Positions 3,590 to 6,261 of a stretch of 6,261 bases of DNA are shown piece after piece; position 1 is the first letter of the stretch, and the number at the start of each line of letters is the position of its first letter. The position numbers and the translations under genes were made by a program. The DNA is from Candidatus Acidiferrales bacterium (GTDB lineage: Bacteria > Acidobacteriota > Terriglobia > Acidiferrales > UBA7541): the NCBI GenBank assembly GCA_955651735.1, contig CATPAM010000399.1, positions 1 through 6,261 of the forward strand, in the 5' to 3' direction. Below the pieces are notes generated by a model, which ran no database searches, was not told where the DNA came from, and worked only from the letters and a program-made list of their open reading frames with translations.

Positions 3590-5794
3590 ATGCACCAAAA
3601 TTACTTTCGTTATCAAAACGTTGTAATCCTTACAGTTCTCCTCGCGGCTTTGGCGGCGGTAACCGGCGCCGACTCCAACAAGGCGGATCCGTCGGCTCCT
3701 CCGGTGGCCACCGTTCGCCTGGTAACCGACGAATACTTCGGAGTCAAAGTCGCCGACCCCTATCGCTACATGGAAGAGCTGACGAATGCGGAGGTCAGCG
3801 CGTGGTTCAAAGGACAGAATGATTACACGCGTGCAGTGCTGGGCCGGATACCCGGGCGCGCCGCGCTACTAGCGCGGATCAAAACTTTGGATGAGGGCGC
3901 GCCGGCCCGAATCACGGACTTGCGGCGCTTGCCCGGCGATCGCTATTTCTACCAAAAGCGGCTGGCCTCGGAGGATGTAGCCAAGCTTTACGTTCGCGAT
4001 GGACTCAAGAGTGATGAGCGGCTCCTGGTGGATCCCACGAAGTTCGCAACCGCGGGTGGAGCTCACTATGTAATCAGCTATTACGCGCCTTCCTTCGACG
4101 GAAAGTATGTCGCGGCCGGCATTTCCGCGGCGGAGGACGCGGTGCTCCGCGTATTTGATACCAGCACCGGGAAAGAGACCGGCGACGTGATCGATCGAGC
4201 CCAGTTCGGCAGTCCTACCTGGATGCCCGACGGTCGATCGTTGTTATACAACCGCTTGCAACAGCTCACGTCTACTTCTGCGCCGACAGATCGCTATCTT
4301 AACAGCCGCGCTTATCTACACGTCCTGGGCACGCCGCCGGACAAGGACCAGATGGTCTTTGGCGTTGGCACACCGAATGTGAGCATCGACCCGGCGGATA
4401 TCCCGTTTGTGGCCACGTGGCCCGGCGTTTCGTACGTCTTGGGCGTGATTGCTCACGGTGTGCGCAATGAGATCACGGCTTACGTGGCGCCGCTCGATTC
4501 GCTGCACGGCGCAACCGTGCCATGGAAGCGCTTCTGCGATGTGGATGATGATGTGACGGGGTTTGATGTTCATGGAGGCGACCTCTACCTGCTGTCCCAT
4601 CATGGGGCATCCCGCTATAAGGTCCTGCACACGAACCTTTCCGATCCCCAGGTCGCGCGCGCGGAACTTGTAGTGCCGCCAAGTGAGGCAGTCATTCAAA
4701 ACATCGCGGCCGCCAGTGACGCGCTCTACATCCAGGAGCTGGATGGAGGCCTCGGGCGGTTAATCCAGCTACCGTATTCCGGAGGCAAGCCCGAAAAGAT
4801 TCAACTGCCATTCGATGGTAGTGTGGGACTCTCGGCGACAGACCCGCGTGTTCCCGGTACATTGATAGAACTGACTTCATGGACCGAGGCGCCCAAGATC
4901 TATGCCTATGATGCGAGCCGCAAAAATGTCACGGATACAAAGTTGCAACCGGTGGGAAAGTTTGACGCTCCTGCCGACCTCGAGTCGGTAGAAGTCAAAG
5001 CCAAGAGCTACGATGGGACGCTGGTTCCGCTTTCCATCGTGTACCGAAAAGGTGTCAAACTCGATGGCTCCAATCCCACGCTTCTAAAAGGCTACGGCGC
5101 CTATGGCATCACTTTTGATCCTGGCTTTGACCCCAAGCTAACAGCCTGGTTTGAGCGCGGCGGTTTGATTGCTGTAGCTCACGTGCGAGGCGGCGGCGAA
5201 TATGGCGAGGACTGGCATCTTGCGGGAAAACTCTTGACGAAACCCAATACCTGGAAAGATTTCATCGCTTGCGCGGAATATCTGATCAATCAGAAGTACA
5301 CCTCGCCGTCCCGCCTGGCAATCCAGGGAGGAAGCGCAGGCGGCATCACTATAGGTCGCTCAATTACTTCGCGACCTGAACTATTCGCGGTAGCCATTGA
5401 TGGGGTGCCGATGTCCGACGTAGTACGTGCTGAGTTTACTCCCAATGGACCACCCAATATTCCTGAGTTTGGAACGGTTAAGGAACCCGACGGTTTCAAG
5501 GCCTTATATGAAATGAGCCCCTATCATCACGTAATGGATGGAACCAAATATCCGGCGGTGATGCTGACCACCGGCTTTAATGATCCGCGCGTGGTGTCCT
5601 GGGAGCCTGGGAAGATGGCCGCGCGCCTGCAGGCGGCAACATCGAGCGGCAAGCCGATTCTCCTGCGCGTGGACTATGACGCCGGGCACGGAATCGGATC
5701 AACCAAGACTCAGAGGGAAGAAGAGCTCGCCGATGAATGGAGTTTCGCGCTATGGCAATTCGCTGTAGCGGAGTTTCATCCAGCCAAACATTGA
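3590..5794 (+). CDS. Secreted prolyl-oligopeptidase-family serine peptidase (S9A)
   Basis: The 734-aa product has the S9A layout. A Sec signal peptide (hydrophobic core VVILTVLLAALAAV, residues 11-24, cleavage probably after TGA at 25-27, no lipobox Cys) exports it. The N-terminal segment with DPYRYME (56-62) leads into a beta-propeller at about 95-450, and the alpha/beta-hydrolase domain spans about 465-734. The catalytic triad is visible: Ser582 in GGSAGG, Asp665 in FNDPRV, His700 in AGHG. Tyr502 in GYGAYG matches the oxyanion tyrosine of prolyl oligopeptidase. RGGGEYG near 525-535 is also a family hallmark. Arg667 corresponds to the substrate-binding Arg. The Trp that stacks on the P1 proline in the porcine enzyme (W595) has no match: the loop reads NGPPNIPEFG. 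Preference for proline is therefore unsure. ATG 3590 has AGGGGGG 6 nt upstream and yields a clean signal peptide; the longer frame from 3521 overlaps the promoter. It probably degrades peptides in the periplasm. Confidence 0.93.
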   Translation: MHQNYFRYQNVVILTVLLAALAAVTGADSNKADPSAPPVATVRLVTDEYFGVKVADPYRYMEELTNAEVSAWFKGQNDYTRAVLGRIPGRAALLARIKTLDEGAPARITDLRRLPGDRYFYQKRLASEDVAKLYVRDGLKSDERLLVDPTKFATAGGAHYVISYYAPSFDGKYVAAGISAAEDAVLRVFDTSTGKETGDVIDRAQFGSPTWMPDGRSLLYNRLQQLTSTSAPTDRYLNSRAYLHVLGTPPDKDQMVFGVGTPNVSIDPADIPFVATWPGVSYVLGVIAHGVRNEITAYVAPLDSLHGATVPWKRFCDVDDDVTGFDVHGGDLYLLSHHGASRYKVLHTNLSDPQVARAELVVPPSEAVIQNIAAASDALYIQELDGGLGRLIQLPYSGGKPEKIQLPFDGSVGLSATDPRVPGTLIELTSWTEAPKIYAYDASRKNVTDTKLQPVGKFDAPADLESVEVKAKSYDGTLVPLSIVYRKGVKLDGSNPTLLKGYGAYGITFDPGFDPKLTAWFERGGLIAVAHVRGGGEYGEDWHLAGKLLTKPNTWKDFIACAEYLINQKYTSPSRLAIQGGSAGGITIGRSITSRPELFAVAIDGVPMSDVVRAEFTPNGPPNIPEFGTVKEPDGFKALYEMSPYHHVMDGTKYPAVMLTTGFNDPRVVSWEPGKMAARLQAATSSGKPILLRVDYDAGHGIGSTKTQREEELADEWSFALWQFAVAEFHPAKH

Positions 5795-5796
5795 TT

Positions 5797-6261
5797 TCAT
5801 TTGTTGGCGGATTCCGTTTGCTCGAAAGCGTGGTAGGACGACCGCACCAGCGGCCCCGCTTCGACGTGCTTGAATCCCATGGCTTCGCCGTGGACTTTGA
5901 ATTCCGCAAATTCGTCGGGATGCACGTAGCGAACGATAGGCAGATGCTCACGCGTGGGCTGCAGATACTGACCCAGAGTGAGAATGTCGGTGCCCTGCGC
6001 AGCCAAGTCCTGCAAGGTTGCCAGCACTTCCTCTTTTTCCTCGCCTAATCCCAGCATCAATCCGGTCTTCGTCGGAATTTCCGGATGCGCTTGCTTGGAA
6101 CGCCGCAGTAATTCCAGCGATCTTTCATAAAGCGCGCCCTTGCGCACCTGCCGGTAAAGCCGCGGCACGGTTTCCGTGTTGTGGTTGAGCACGTCCGGCT
6201 TGCTCGCGAGAACGGTGTTCAGCGCGTTCCGGTCACCGCGGAAGTCCGGAATCAGCACTTC
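5797..6261 (-). CDS. lipA: Lipoyl synthase, C-terminal half (cut by window edge)
   Basis: The minus-strand frame runs in from the right edge and ends at TGA (5799-5797), giving the last 154 residues of LipA; the family is usually about 290-330 aa. The enzyme inserts two sulfur atoms into octanoyl groups on lipoyl domains, using one radical-SAM cluster and one sacrificial auxiliary cluster. Visible family motifs are [10 protein letters not shown] at the edge, [45 protein letters not shown] and, near the end, [10 protein letters not shown]. The Ser in RSSY is the known auxiliary-cluster ligand. The cluster cysteines lie beyond the window, so completeness cannot be judged. The stop is 2 bp from that of the convergent peptidase gene, and no terminator separates them. 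Confidence 0.96.
   Translation of the reverse strand, partial: EVLIPDFRGDRNALNTVLASKPDVLNHNTETVPRLYRQVRKGALYERSLELLRRSKQAHPEIPTKTGLMLGLGEEKEEVLATLQDLAAQGTDILTLGQYLQPTREHLPIVRYVHPDEFAEFKVHGEAMGFKHVEAGPLVRSSYHAFEQTESANK

Noticed and set aside
5577..5951. 124-codon minus-strand frame spanning the peptidase/lipA junction
   Set aside because: Out of frame with lipA and antisense to the peptidase C-terminus containing the catalytic His; no domain seen.

Overview
The window looks like chromosomal DNA from a GC-rich, hopanoid-making bacterium. The combination of an HpnH gene, a secreted S9 prolyl-oligopeptidase-type enzyme, a LipA gene and high-GC codon use fits Acidobacteriota best, but this is an inference from gene content and no rRNA or other marker is present.

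Layout. (1) At the left edge, on the minus strand, is the N-terminal third or less of an AMP-forming acyl-CoA synthetase/ligase. It is read divergently from hpnH across a ~200 bp gap that holds a promoter-like element and a perfect 6-bp-arm palindrome. (2) hpnH (596-1726) encodes the radical-SAM adenosylhopane synthase. It overlaps by 4 nt a GTG-started gene for an unrecognised 148-aa protein (1723-2169), so the two form a translationally coupled pair. (3) A 327-bp gap follows. It contains a perfect 17-nt operator-like palindrome, a good sigma70-type promoter and, about 75 nt further on, a textbook intrinsic terminator, all before the cold-shock gene. This is either an attenuated csp leader or a small RNA gene. 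(4) The cold-shock protein gene (2497-2703) is followed by an 88-aa gene whose product joins a short SH3/Tudor-like segment to a histone-H1-like Lys/Ala tail. Both begin with GTG and both look like nucleic-acid-binding proteins. (5) The 3059-3589 stretch has no intact gene. It holds the decayed remains of a small membrane protein gene with an in-frame TAG and a second, out-of-frame coding-like fragment. (6) A promoter at 3493-3522 precedes a secreted S9A peptidase of 734 aa (3590-5794). (7) The C-terminal half of lipoyl synthase LipA runs in from the right edge on the minus strand and ends 2 bp from the peptidase stop codon.

Functional picture. HpnH makes the C35 adenosylhopane precursor of bacteriohopanepolyols, and the overlapping small protein is probably expressed in step with it. 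Whether the divergent acyl-CoA synthetase is related to lipid or hopanoid metabolism is unknown. The csp and Tudor/H1-like genes form a plausible nucleic-acid-binding unit. The peptidase and LipA are unrelated housekeeping or nutritional functions.

The least ordinary parts are the csp leader architecture, the csp/H1-like pair, and the unrecognised partner of hpnH. No CRISPR array, tRNA, rRNA, insertion sequence or phage gene was seen.
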